A DNA stretch of 64,000 bases from Centroberyx gerrardi (Eukaryota > Chordata > Actinopteri > Beryciformes > Berycidae): contig NC_136012.1 in assembly GCF_048128805.1 (NCBI RefSeq), positions 13,884,225-13,948,224 of the forward strand, written 5' to 3'. Below the pieces are notes generated by a model. The model ran no database searches. It was not told the origin of the DNA and saw only the letters and a program-made list of their open reading frames with translations. The translations under genes were made by a program, and so were the position numbers. Shown here piece after piece: positions 47,150 to 60,851 of the stretch (position 1 is the first letter of the stretch; each line of letters opens with the position of its first letter).

Positions 47150-50100
47150 TCACGGCCGGTATGTCTTGATGACGTCTTTGATGGGCCTCCGGCATATTGG
47201 GCAGCAGGCGTTGATCTGTCTCTTGAGCTTCAGCCCGCAGTCGTTGCACAGACACATGTGTCCGCAGGTGTAGATGACTGTGTCCACCTCCTGGTCGAAG
47301 CAAACGGTGCATTCTCCGCTTTTCCCAGAAGAGGGCAGTTCTGAGGCGGAGAGAGTGGGAGAGACGGGGGGACTGAGAGGGGAGCTGGGAGCAGTCACTA
47401 GAGGAGAGGGGAGAGAAAACGTGTACAACATGAGGAGGATCTCCTGACGGGAATGGAGCAGACTTAAGTCCATAAGTTGTAGGAAGAGTCTGCCCCTATT
47501 CAGATTCACCGCACTGTTGCCTGTATATGCAGTGATTGCAGAAAACCTTTTTATCTAAACATACGCTGCATCATTGCTATTTAACAAAAGGCAATGTGTG
47601 TTTCAACACTACCAAATCATTGAGGATTAGCTCTAACAATGCTGAGATGTTATGTAAGAAAGGAGATCTGTTGTCTCGACATCAAAAACAAGACAAAACA
47701 CCTTTCCCATGACTCGTAGTTTCGCAAACTGTCCAACAGCATTGCCACACCTGAACCCCTTAACACCCTGTCTGTAATGATCTCCCAAGGGTGTTGGTAT
47801 ACACTGTAGCATTAGGCAAGCTGGCAACGTCTGGTAACCTACCCAGAGAGGATTCAGAGGCAGAGGAGGATCTGTTGACACTGAAAGCCAAGTCTGAGTC
47901 ACTGTCATCTGGGCTGCTGCTCTGAGAACTGCTGGGGGATGTGGAGGGAGGACTGGACTGCAGAGTCCCTGTGTCACAAAGATAAACACACACACAAACC
48001 CTTAAATCATTAACGAAGAAATTAAAGCACCATTTGCACTGCACTTGAGATAGTTTAAATACTGTTGGAGTTGAAGTAACATTTTCTATTTCACATATTT
48101 CCGAGAGTGATTTCATATTAGTTATATTTTTGTTTTAACATAACGCTGTTGGATCATAAATCATCAGAGTGGGCCTGAGTTGACCCAGAGTTCATGTGGG
48201 AGCAGTGGGATTAGGACAGATAGGTCAGAGCCCAAAACTACACAGGAACATGAAGACATCAACTGCGTAACAGCATTCCTTTTAGTCTGGGAAAAAATAA
48301 ATAAATTGGAGTGGGCTCCTGAGACTCAAGACAAGATTGATTATCATTGCAGAATATGACCTTTTTTGGCATTTATCATTCATCCTTTTAGCATTTAGTA
48401 TTTTACTAGGCCATACAAGCCAGACAGTCACTAAGTAACCTTATCATAAACAACACTGCAAAAGTTGCACAAACAAAATCGTAAGAATAACAATCTATGA
48501 GCAAACAGAGTTTTTTTTTCTTGTTATCGCCTCTGCATGCACACCATTTGTTTTGGTGGAAATACACTGATCTCAGCTGCCTGACCTATCTTACCTAGTA
48601 TCCTGAGTCTGTTGACAGCCCCATGGAGGGTGAAAAAGGCCCACAGGACCTGAGAGGAGTCCACACAGAGCAGCCTGCCGCGTCCCGTCCCGTTCACCCC
48701 GTGGTGCACCTCTCCGTTGGGCAGCAGACTGAAGCTGAGCACGTCCCCGGAGCAAGGCATGGGGAAGCCGCGGTGCACCACCCAGTATTCTTTACGGTCC
48801 AGCAGAACCTCCGGGTCTGCCGGCAGGTCCCCGGCGTGCAGGCTAGCCGGGTCGCAGGACGTTAAACCAAACAACAGCGCCCCAAAGTAGGGCAGGCCCA
48901 GGTGGCCGACCTCCACGTACAGAGTCTCACCCACATGCAGGGGCCGGTCGCTGAACACCAGAGTCCGACTGCTGTCCAGAAAGTGAATGCAGGCGGCTGA
49001 GCGGTCAGCGGAGAGTATTACGTCAGAGCCGCGGACGGGGTGAAAGTGCAAGTCATTGTCCAGAGGGGAAGGAAGGCCCCGGACCACCCTGGGGACGCTG
49101 AAGGCAGTAGAGGCAGATGAGGACGATGTGGAGGAGGACGAGGTGGAAGAGCAGCAGGGGATGAGCTGGCTATAGTTGTTGAGCTGGAGGTTGGCCATCT
49201 TGGCAGCAGCAGCCTGGTTGTTCTCCAGCTGGTTGTTGCTGTAGTTGGCCGAGTCGTGGCTACTCTGGGGCAGGTAGGCACTCAGACGGGCTGCACTTAG
49301 GCAGCTGGATGCCACACTCTCAGCAAACGTGCTCTCTGTGGTAGAGAATATGGACAAGCAACTAGGTGAGACAACAGTTCCATACAGAGTCATGCATGGA
49401 AATAGTTTTGCAGACTCACATTATGTGGATGGGTGATATAAATGTAGTGAAACATGTCTTTTACAGTTAGGCACAGGCTTTGTTTTCCAAAGTCCCCATT
49501 CACTACCCTACTTCATCTCCGTTTTTCACTATCATGTTAGAGCTATCGTCCAAGAGGCCACGTTTCATATGTAGAATTCAAAGTACTGCTGATATGCCCC
49601 ATATATTATGGGCTGATATAAACAAGTCTGGTGCTAGGAGCCCCTCTTGGCTTGCGATACATTCCCTCATTACTATTTCCAGGGATGCTGGAGCAGTTGA
49701 GCGCACTGGCCCCTCACCAAAGCTCCTGGGATCAGCCGCCTTGACCAAACATGGCCATAGCTCCTGTCAGACTGAAGATAAACACACCCAGAGAGAGACA
49801 GAGGGAAACACGGGGGAGAGAGAGAGATGGAAGGAAGCGTAGAGGGAGAAAGTGACAGAGCGCGGGAAAGCAATGTGAGTGTGTAAAGAAAAGGAGAGGC
49901 AAGGAGAGAGGTTAGGAGTGAGGTGTCCAAGGTGGACTGACTGTTTTAAATCAGTGGCCCAGATCCTGGTTATCTCCACATGTTGTGTCACTCAGTCTGA
50001 GAGGGGAGGGTTTTTAAACTGCTGTTGTCACAGAGGGAGGGGTGGGGGGGTGGCTGTGGCAGTGGCCCAGTCCAGCCCCCACTATCCACCATCCACTATC

Positions 50101-53100
50101 CACTCCTACTACTTTAGCCTCCATTCCTCTGGGCCTTCTTGGCTCAGCTGCTCGCTGAGGGACTCTCAGGAAGCTGCTTAACTTAGCTGTGAATGTGTTG
50201 ACACAATAAAATAAGTTCCTGAAGCTTCATGGTTGTGAAAGCACACATGGTCTCTAGCTGACTGTTGAAACCTGTTTGTTCCAGTTAATAGAATATGCAT
50301 TCTAATGTTTTAATGACTTCTAATAATGTGCAAGTTCTTAACAACCAATCAGATGTGAAATGTGTCTCTTTTGAATATCAGTCAGCTAGTGTTTGCTACT
50401 CTCTGCTGCATGACTAGTTATAGTCAACGCTCGTCAAGCAAAGAAACAAAAAACAATATTTGGATATTACTGGCCCCGGTCCGTCCATCTGTTCTGCACG
50501 CACAATATCTTTTCTATCTAGATTTTGACGAAACTTCATGGAATGATGCGTCTCATTGCTCCATTGTGGCATTTTCAAAGTTTCACTGATTGGTCTGAGG
50601 GGGGGCTACAATGTTTGTTTCCTTGTCTGTACGTCACGCGCCATATCTCGGACACTGCTGATTGCATTTTCACGAAACATAGTTGAAGCGCCACAGCGTT
50701 TGTTTAATTGTCTGTATATATCAAAAAAGAGGTAGCATATTTTGCACTCATTTCCCCACTACAACTCTGCATCATTTGTGGGGGATGACATGCTTACTGT
50801 TTATTTGTTCATAAGAGGGATGGAAGGGTGGTGCAGTATAAGTAAACAACTTAACGAAACACATACCTAGCAGTGTGACCTCCTGAGTGATGCCATAGAT
50901 ATCTATGATAGCCCAGAGTGGACAGCCGATGCTGAGCCCACAGTGGAACAGGATGGGCTCTCCTTCATTGATGCTGTAGAAAACTCTACCGTGGCGATCA
51001 GCCCAGAAGGACAGCACATTGTCCTTCAAGGCCAGTCTCTCAGGCAGAGCCTTGGCCCAGTAGCCGGGCCGCGTCACCAGGTCTGGGCAGGCATACTTGG
51101 GGATGTCAGCCGAGGCCAATTCACTGGGATCCAGACTGGTGAAACCAAAACGTAGAGCTCCACTCCAGCCAGTGTGCACACCAGTCAGACGAAGACGCAC
51201 CTAGGTGAATGAAATTAATACAATTTATTCCAAACTGGGCTTTCATGCAGTTATAGTTAAGTCTCTGGCTCTAAAAAGTAAAGTAGAGTGAGTGATGAAG
51301 AAAGATCAAATCAACCAACCTTCTCATAGAGGCGGACAGGTCTGTGGCTGAAGGTGACGCCATTACAGAAGCTGTTCTTGCGTGTGGCACGGCGCAGCTG
51401 CCCATCCAGCCTGATGTTCTTGCCCTTGGCATGCGGGTGGAAACGGGGCGACTCTAAGCTGATGCTGATCGGAGGAGCGGACGTTCTCCTCTCCACGCCT
51501 GCCCCGTTGTTTGGCAGGGTGTAGTACTGTCTGCTTGCCACCGGGCGGGGTTGCAGAGTTGCATCTGTGGGAGCAGAAATATCAGGGATACAGTTACAGA
51601 GATGAAAGCCAATCAAGGAATCTACCTGATCACCCAAATTAGAGGATAATATGACAACTGAATAGCAGTTCTGTTTTGTATGACTCAGGCAAGGTCAAAA
51701 TGGCAATATTAGAGACAGCAGCTGTTGTGAATAGAGCAGAGCTCATATCAGCACACAGTAACTCATTGGCAATTGGTCCACGACAGTTGGTTTAGAGGGC
51801 AGAGGCCATTTATGTAAGAAGCCCACAGTCTCAGATACTTCCTTTCCCACAGTGGTACTGTAAGCCTTTCTGCTCCACTCAAAGAGTACATCAAATAGCT
51901 TCTTTTACCCTGTAGCCCACATTCACAGTATAAAAAGGTTTACATCCCGCACTGTCCCAAATCAGTCCTCTCACCACATCCATATAGGGCTTTTATATCT
52001 CAAAAATGAAACAAGGTAAATTTATACAAGACATATATCACCTCCTCCCTCCTGAATAAGAAAAACATGAAAAAGACATTTGGCTGATGTAAAATAAATA
52101 GCATAAGGCTTGTTTTAAAGGAGGGTTGAGCAATGCTAATATTTGTAGCTCAAGCAGGATAGGAGAGAAAAAAACATTACCAAAAATAATCATCAACAGT
52201 CAAAAAGTCGACAACAGACGGGATAAATCTTCTTCCTCTTATTTATGGGCTACACACACCCTTGGCCTACAGCATAAACACGCCCTGAATAGCCCCTTTC
52301 ATTCCTCCACAGTTATCTTCAGAAGTGGCAAATGAATCACACAGAGCCTAGTCAGTGAAGAAATACCCAAATAAAAGGCTTAATCTTTGATCACATTCTC
52401 ACAGGACTCCATGGCCTACTTCAGAAAGACATGACAGATGTGTATTATAAACACTGCTGATCAAATTAACAAGGACCTGCAATAAAACAAGAAAGACAGC
52501 CTTTTAACAGTGGCTTAAATGAGATTAAGATTGTTTGGTTTTAATATTAAATTAAGTCATAGATTACTGTTTATGGTATAGACTGGTTGAAAATCCAATA
52601 TTCAAAACAAGAGCAGTGTTTTCTTGTCTTGCATGGCCACAGAGTGATTAAATTTCTGTTTATGATGGGCTAATTCACTCTGATCTGGGTAAAGACAATA
52701 ACTCAGTGAAATGTTCCACAGCACATTTCCCAAATTAGACATTATCACTGATTATATTCTAAACTATGAAGCAGCAGCAAAAACATCTGCAACATCTCAA
52801 ATGATGTGCGGGTGCCCCCATCCTCCTTAAGCACCGCTCAGTGCTACACAGGGAGGTTGACTACTTCTGAGGGAATGTAATGTACTTTGGTGCCGGCCAA
52901 CATTTGGTGTAAGTATATGTGGAAGCTGAAAAACAAGCTGAGGGCTACGCTATATGTCTTAGGCTCAAGTACCTCGCTGACAGACAGACACACTGGGAGT
53001 TTGAAGTAATGGGACTAGCACTGAAGGGAGGGGAGACTGATATAGAAACTTGGTTGCCATTATTAGATGAAAGGCATAGCACAATAGGTCATGCCGCGAG

Positions 53101-55699
53101 GGACAACTCACAGCACGGTCAATGTCAGCTATGGATAACTCTTCAAACTGCCTATTAGCCTAATCTCTCGCTTTGTTTGCGATCATGAGGCACAGATGAA
53201 TGTTAGAAGGTAGGGCGAGCTCGTTAGCGCACAAACTTGTCGAAGAGTCTTCATAAAAAGCCCTCAAATCAATCGTATGACCCTGCATTTGAAGTATGGA
53301 ACTGCAATCTTGGTGATATTTGCTCTGTGGCCCTGCGGAACAGCCATTTCTGCTAATGAAGACGACCACACTGATGAGAACAGCAAAGGGTTTTTCGGTT
53401 TGGTTAGAGATAAGAGGGACTGGGTAAATTCAACTGAAATAGCCTCTGTGAATTTAGGGCTGAAACCCAATAATTTGTATTGGGGCCATTTTCTGGCCAC
53501 ATGCAGCCAGGAGAAGGAGAGTGAAGAGATAGAGTGAAATGGAGACGGGGAGACAGAGGGTAAGATAAAGAACAGGAAAGGGCAGAGAGCGGTTCAGGCA
53601 GCTGTGATGTGGTTAGCATTCAAAAGCCTGGCTGAGGGTTGGAGGCTATCGCTGTCAAAAACATAGTCTCCCATAGTGCAACCATTAACACACATGTGAT
53701 TAGATTATTTTTAGAGAGAGAGTGTGGTATTGCGTATGGCTGCCGCCTTTCTTTTTCCTGATGAAAGACAGAAATAGTACAAATAAATGTAATCAAAAGA
53801 TAGACTGCACAAGCCACACTGTTTTGCCAAGGAAAGCTGTTTGAAATGTAAAACTTTGATCATGTGCATCCAGCCAATTTGTCTTTGGCCATAACATGGT
53901 CAGGCTTATACAATGTTATAATTCTATTATATCTATAGGCTATACATGCTCAACATATAGGTCATTCATTGGCCAAGATGTAAGTTGTGTAAGCTACATA
54001 AAAAAAACATAGTGAGGGATTTCAGGGGATTTCAATGTCTGTTTTGTTACATCTTTGTTGCTAAAGTCGTGAATATGGATTTTCTCAGTTTAGGCAGAAA
54101 AATCTCAATCTTATCTTTTGACTGTTGGTATTATCATTTTTTCATCACATCAAGGCCCGGTGAAGGCAATATGTTTAGCCAAGAGAATAATTATCATTAT
54201 GTGCCACACACAGTAGGCTATTATTCTGCAAAGGGAAATGACTCAGTAAAAATGAACTTGTGATATGTTGTTCAGACTTCTAATGCAGAACTAATAAACA
54301 CAGATATGCTATTGATTCCCTGTTAATTGAGTGCATACAGAGCAAACAATAGGACCCAAGTCGTCCAACACTGCTGCCTAGCAGGCTCTCTGACTAACTG
54401 TTCTCTCGGTCCAAACCCACGTCAGCTGGCTCTGGTGGCAGAAACCACAGCATTTAGCCGAGTGGGTCAGTTGGGGGCGTGCGAGTGTGACAGACATTAA
54501 ATCAAAGTGATATGGAGATTGATTATCAAGAAATGCACTTAAGTGTCATGACAAAGTGCAGTGACAAAATGCATGAAATGATATTCTGAGAGGCCTTAAG
54601 CCTATAACAATGGGTTTATGCTAAAACTGGTGCAGACAATCAGATCACATGAATATCTCACTGACAATCGGGTGACACTGTTTTTAAGACTAAGTTTGCT
54701 ACACTACACTACGACAAGCTGATGAAACAATGTTATGTATGACGCTAACAAATCACTATGATAAAACACCAGAAAGCTGTTTGAATAGCCATAGTAATAA
54801 AAAAATATATATACATATAAGTTAATTCCTTTTGGAAATAAATGTCAGATTCAAACTCTGCAATCAATGCCATTTTCAAGCAAGCAACAAGAAACAAGCA
54901 AGCAATTTGATAAATTGTGTACCACAGCATAGAGACACTCAAGGGGCTCAATTGCATAAGCTGTAAAGAAGTGAGAAGGAGCCATGCATACTCTATAATT
55001 TCAAATAAGTTTGCACGATGAGCAGCATTTGTCAATAATAATCAACTGCAATCAGGGATGTAGTGGAGGTAAAGCCAACTAAAGTCAGTTTACCTGCCCT
55101 TTTATTGGTGGAATTGAGTTTACCCACCTCTTTTGGCTGACAAATCGTTTTGATATACATTCATAGTGTAGGCTACATCTTAGTAAGTAGTAGCCTATCA
55201 AGCTGATGTAAGTTAACTGAGAATAGGCTCTTTTATAGTAAAAAAAAAAAGCAAAATTATATTTTCAGAAAAACATAATTTTGCTTTTGTTAATCAATGA
55301 CCGTTATTGGCGTTATAGGGTACTGTCACCAACTGATCAGTGCTTACCCAATTTTTAAATTTTACCTGTACATCACTGATTGCAATTCCCTAAATGACAC
55401 AAACAGTTAATTTCCAAAGAAACGCGGCTGAAGCGCTGTTGGACTTGTTCCCTGGGAATCACGCTCAGCTCTCCCACGAAGGGAAGCGCGTCTCTGCAGC
55501 GACTGAAGCCAGTTGTCAGACTGGAGCAAATACCAGGCATGTACAGTGAAGCACAAGTCAAGAAATTAGGACAAGCCACGTTTATCTGCGGGTAACAAGC
55601 GGTTTCAAATAGACGCCGCTTTGGGTGTGCAATTTAAGCGTCACGAGTGATATATTAATAGGTCTCACCTATTAGAGGTTTAGGTGTCGTATTCCCCAT
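47150..55699 (-). CDS. neurl1b: Neuralized-like E3 ubiquitin ligase 1B
   Basis: Six minus-strand exons, 55699-55669, 51564-51320, 51200-50867, 49335-48595, 47968-47843 and 47397-47150, join in frame to 574 residues (human about 555). It ubiquitinates Notch ligands (Delta/Jagged) and so promotes their endocytosis and Notch signalling. [10 protein letters not shown] matches the human MGNT start (an N-myristoylation type end). NHR1 is about 51-204 ([34 protein letters not shown]), NHR2 about 300-452 ([13 protein letters not shown]). A Ser-rich run lies at 264-278. The C-terminal RING is about 522-561 ([27 protein letters not shown]), ending VIKTYRP, which marks NEURL1B over NEURL1. The first coding exon has only 31 bases and is followed by a 4.1 kb intron. 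The exon 2 donor is GTTGGT, weaker than usual. Confidence 0.95.
50455..50720. repeat. Degraded dispersed element in neurl1b intron
   Basis: TAGATTTTGACGAAACTTCA and CGCCATATCTCGGACACTGC with ATTTTCACGAAACATAG are phrases typical of a fish dispersed element distantly like the one at 28717. Boundaries are approximate. Confidence 0.45.
51565..55668. other. neurl1b intron 1
   Basis: 4.1 kb with no second gene. Frames here (for example 53277-53537 plus, 54745-55035 minus) have no domain features or splice partners. An A run and a short foldback (TTTTGCTTTTGTT against AAAAAGCAAAATT) lie at about 55238-55290. Confidence 0.4.
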
Positions 55700-58600
55700 T
55701 ATATCCAGCAATTCCTCGCACCGGTTGACAAGTTAATTCCGATTGCAGTATCTGTCTGTCCATCCATTTATCCCCCGTCTCACGCGGTGTGATGAGTGTC
55801 TACCTATAACCCTTTCAACCTGAGTATCAGTCCGTTCAGATTGCGCTGTCTCCCTGCTGAAGCATGGACGCGCTCCTCTTATCTCAACCCCAAACCGCTG
55901 CGACAGGCAGGCAGCTCCAACTAGCGCACAGCAGCCCCCTCCCTTCTTTAGTATAGTCTCCCCTCTGCACGACTTTAAAGACACAGTAAGCAGAGCTCCC
56001 TCTCACATGCATCACAGGGCCTCTGAATAATTCCTTTAACTCAAAGGCTGTGATATATCTGGGGTAGTATAGGACTGACACATCGACACCATCCTTGGGG
56101 GGTTTGTGTAGGAGGGTGGACTCTAAAGAACAATCCTATGGGGGATGAGAGGCAATCTGATGCATTGTGCATTTGCATAAAGAGCATCAGTCATACAGAC
56201 TACATGATGATACTCTGTAAACCTGTATGACGGGATTTTTCTGCTTTTGAGTATCATCCTGAAGAGGGCTCACCCTCTTCAGCCCCAAAAGAGTCAAGAG
56301 ATTGACAAGTAAGACTGCTGATACTTTGATTGTGTCAGATTGGTATTTTGATTGAGTACGTCACAGATCTTTGGGGAATACAGTCCCATCAGGGGAGGCT
56401 ATCAGTCCCACACTGTAGGAGAACACTAATTTAATCACATGTTCATAGGCTTTGACGAACAGATTATAAAGGACTGCGCACTTTTGAAAAGTGTCCAAGC
56501 ACCATATGAGGAAATCCCCTTTTTCCCACCCTATCCTCTGCCCTCCCACAGCCTTGACTGCTGGGCTCCTCTCAAGCTGTTTCCTGCTTTCTGGACCACA
56601 CTGGTCTCCAAGGAGCCATGGCCTGCAGGGTTTGTAGGACTATGAGACCAGCAGTGATGGGAGGGCCGGGCCGGGCCAGTGCATCTCCCTTATTGCAGAA
56701 CGAGAGCGGCCCGAGGCTTTACAGCAGCCTGTGTGTCAGACATTCTGGAAATGGCCAAATGACTAAGAGATGCTTGGAAATGACAAAAGAGATAATGAAA
56801 AGAGCATGAAAGCGTAGCGTAGTGTGCTGAGTATAGATGTGTACAAAGGAAAGGCTATGTGTAGTTATCCATCCTTGATATCAATGTAACGTTTGGATTG
56901 GTTGTGTCTAATTGGAAAAAAACTTGGATTAACATATGGCAGAACTTGGGGCTGATTGTCTGGCTCAGTATGCAGGGTCACTATGCTCACAGCATGATCC
57001 ATATTGCATATAGGTGGAAAAGCAATGCTCTTTGATTGCCCTAAGTGCTTTTGGGCTTCCTCAACTGCCAATAAGGCCGTATCTGATCCCATCTGGTCTG
57101 AGGGCAAATAGGTCTCATGAGAGAATGGCGTTTGAGTGAAGGAGGGCCCGGGCTAAATATAGCTCCAAGACAAAAGCATTTGTTTCTACCTCCTCAATGC
57201 TGTTTGTTTTACCAGGATATGGTAGGTCCTTATATGAGCCTTGCGAGAATAGTGTTTGGGGTGAAGCGAAGCAGAAGTGAAATTCCCCCCACGCCCATGC
57301 CGTCGCTTCAGAAAGACGGAGCTGCCACGGCAAAGGGGATTAACACAGGAAGTGAATATGAGGCTGTGATGGAGTCTCGCAATCAAGCCCTCCATGTAAA
57401 CACAGCAGAGACGCGGTAACAAGTGCTCCTTCCTCTGATGCTCGCTTCACTGCCTGAGCACAGACTATGGGGTGTTAATGAAAGCCAAATGATTGCTCGG
57501 TTGATTTTATCCCAAAGGCAATGAGGTTTACTTTTAGGATCATCTTCAGCACAGTCATTTAAGACACAGCTGGATATCTGTTGAAATATTAGGAGGTCTA
57601 GAGAAATGGTAGGAATACTATCTCCTTGGGTTAGACAGTTAAATTGTACTCACATCAATCGATCATACTAGTTGAATTCAGCATGCACTGGCCTTAAGAA
57701 TGGTCAAATCTAAAATACATTACAGTGCTGGAAGACGAAATGTGAGAGGCAGGCACTCTTGATACACTCGCCTAATTTGAGAGTGAAAACCCACTCGCCA
57801 CATTTGAGAGTCTGTGGACAGTGGAATGTTAAACAAAAGTCCTTGGTTTAGAAAGTGTGTCATTGGTTTTCGTCATACTCAGACAAAGCCTGTTTTGCGG
57901 CGCAGCATTAGCCTTAGCCCTGACCCCTGGACACTGTTAACACAGATATGTCAGTCTGATTGCTCCGACCGCATGACAGAAGCAAACAAGCCTCTGAAAT
58001 GACAAATGATGAGAAATGAGACCAACAGAGGGAGAGGCTAAGTTGTTGGTTTAGACCGCTCATGTACAAACGGACTTAAAGCATAACTCGACTTCAACCC
58101 TATTTTCCCATCATTTCCCATCACATCGATCGGTTCAAACCAAAGTGAGCAATCAGTGTTTTCAATATTGAAAAAGATAAGCTTTGGCTGCTTTTGGAAT
58201 TGATTTTTAGAGTTTCCATTGGCCCTATAGGACTGTATTAGAGAGTGGTGCACCCTGGCAAGCAAGATGTGAGTTGCTCTATAATTAAGCAATTGACCAG
58301 ATTTTGATCAAAATCGATTGGTATGATGGAAAATGAATAAAGATAGGATTCAGGTGATGTAGTTGTGATGGAGTTGTGCTTTAAACTAACAAAATTAGGT
58401 GAAGGGCATAAGGCATCTCTTTTTATTTAATGTGACACAAACTAAAATGCTTCTCTCTAAAAAGCAGCATAATTCATACAGTCCCCTTTTTAGATATCAA
58501 GCATTTGTGATGCAGCTATCTCATGAGGAATACAGTTATTCCCAGAGAAAGAGGACAGAGATGCCTGGTTTGCTCAAGGAAACTTGGCCCACAGCACTGT

Positions 58601-60454
58601 GACTGCTGCCATGTGGTACAGTGGAGTGACTGGTCCTTGGACGGCAAAGTGTTACATTTGCAGTATTTTAGTTCTCTTTAAAGATTCAAAGGCACTGCAG
58701 AAATGCTGAGCAGATGGCTGTTTGGGAAGTTTTGTGTGTGGTGGTCTCAGCATCAGGGGAAGGCTGCTGTCCAAACCCCAGCCACTGATCTAATGGTTGA
58801 AGTGAGTCATACCCACCTACAATGTGAACACAACCATCCCCATCAAACACACATGGGCCAGCAGCACAATGAGCCACATTCATACAACAATGTTTTTCTG
58901 GTCACCTCTTCTTGTTCAACGACTGTTTACTACTGCAATGAATTCACATCTGTTTCCATTATGTGGTCCTATCTTTTCATTAGGCCGATTCTCAACAGGT
59001 CATCAGAGTCAAACACCTGCATGCAAAAACTCAGCAAGAGCTCAACAATGGCCAAGCCCCTGTATCAGTAAAATGTTACCTCACAGATAATGAAATGGAC
59101 TAATCTGAAATGCTGAAGTTGGAAAAGTACTTTATCAAAGCAACTGTGCAGCATTTGCCTTTAATTGGAGCCATTTTCGGGGGAGCTCTTGCCATGTGCT
59201 CTGTGCCCTCACAGATTGTTCTAATTTCCAAAATCCTCAGATCATGAGACTGAACGCTGTGGCAGTCTTGAGCAGACAAAATGCGTGCATGCTTGGTTTC
59301 ACTTCTGCAATTTCAGATTTTAGTAAATTGAAAACACCACTGTGAAGTGAATCACAGGCAAGTGGTAGAAATTGGGTAAATAAAGCACTTACAGTGTTAT
59401 ACACACTGTGCACAGTAACTCAGTAAACTGGCGTTCATGGCATAATGTTTTCTCCTGGTTTTCCATAAAATCTGCAGCCACTTTTGTTCATATCACTCCA
59501 TAATTCATCTTTATAAGGTGGTTTTATGAGTTGTTTCTGGTAAAGAATTTGATGAATCAAGTTAATACTAGAAACTAGAAATTAATTACCGATGTTCCCC
59601 ATTCTGTACTGACATAATAGCAAGCTGACCATTAGACCTAATACAAGAAATAATACATGGAAACTGTGGAAAATAGCACTGTCAGCCCATCCCACTACTC
59701 CTCAAGCAGTATCAAATTTACATTGCCATCCAGTCAACATCCAGTCAAATAAATTATTGTAAATTATCAAGAAACAAGACATGCTTTTGAATAATGGTAA
59801 TGCTGATGGACAGAAATACTGAATGCGATTTTAGGAACTTCCTGATTCATTTTCCATTCAAGGAGTCTAAATCATGGCATTACATAACACGTCAGCTCCT
59901 GACATTAAGTGACCCTTGCTATTTTAACAGAATGTAAGCAGTCAGGTGGTGGTGCTTGGCTTGATGACACATAATATATTCAAATCCTTACACTTAGTCT
60001 GGTGGTAATGCACATTTTAAAGTAAATTAACAGCATTTTAATTGTCAAATTTAGACAATAAATCAATGTTGCACTTTCCTACAAAGAAGAACTCCATTTT
60101 CTGTTTCTGGTATTGAGGCACATAATTGTGGCATGGCTCCACTAAAATGTTGTTTTAGGCCTCTCTGTCAGTGGGAGACATGCTAAAAATGGCCATTCAA
60201 TGCATTTAACCAGATGCACGGACAGTGTTCTTCCTCCATCTGTTCTATTGTCTCGGTGTTCTCTGGGATGAGGAGCGGATGCACCACCGAAGGAGACGCA
60301 GGAAATACTCTTGGCTCAGAACAACATGGCCAACTTCTTCTAGCCTTTTGCACATTGGCTTCAGATGCACACTGCAGCCTAACCTGGACTGTACTAAAAT
60401 TAGTGGATTCGATAGTGTATGTCTCAAGTATGTCTTTACATTTTTCTTGAAATT
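55700..60454. other. Upstream of neurl1b: promoter area and gene-free sequence
   Basis: 55,700-56,000 is a more GC-balanced area that should hold the neurl1b 5' UTR and promoter; no TATA box is obvious. Beyond it no exon, RNA gene or clear repeat is supported on either strand. Confidence 0.35.
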
Positions 60455-60851
60455 CCCCTTATAAAAAAGTCACATGTGAAACCCCATATGTGAATTCAAA
60501 GCACATGTGGTTTTTGGACATATATTGGTTTTCATATGTGTTATTTTTTTACGTATTCATTCTGACATCACATGTGACCATTTTTACTACAGATGTGAAA
60601 ATTTCAAACCATGGGTGTATAGTGTTTTTTCCACATGTGAACCCTTTTCTTCACATTTTTGACAATATTTGTTTATTAGCAACAGGTGAAAACTCAATTT
60701 CACATTCAAAGAGACATGTCACATGTGAAAATGTTATTTTCACATGGGAAATGGGAAATTTCACATGTTCACATATGGAAACTAACACGTGTCCAAAAAG
60801 CACATGTGAATTCAAAGCATAGGTTTTCCACATGCAACTTTTTTGTAAGGG
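60455..60851. mobile_element. MITE rich in CACATGTG palindromes
   Basis: The left end CCCTTATAAAAAAGTCACAT and the right end (reverse complement CCCTTACAAAAAAGTTGCAT) are terminal inverted repeats. Inner blocks CACATGTGAATTCAAAGC occur inverted at both sides. CACATGTG or one-base variants recur many times through the element. No coding capacity. No clear target duplication was seen, so the superfamily is not assigned. Confidence 0.65.

Noticed and set aside
47633-48116. Alternative frames around neurl1b exon 5
   Set aside because: They run through introns. Only 47968-47843 has good splice sites, keeps the frame and matches the NEURL1B Ser-rich linker.
58703-59090. Overlapping plus-strand frames near 58.8 kb
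   Set aside because: No domain, no splice logic, composition like neighbouring non-coding DNA.
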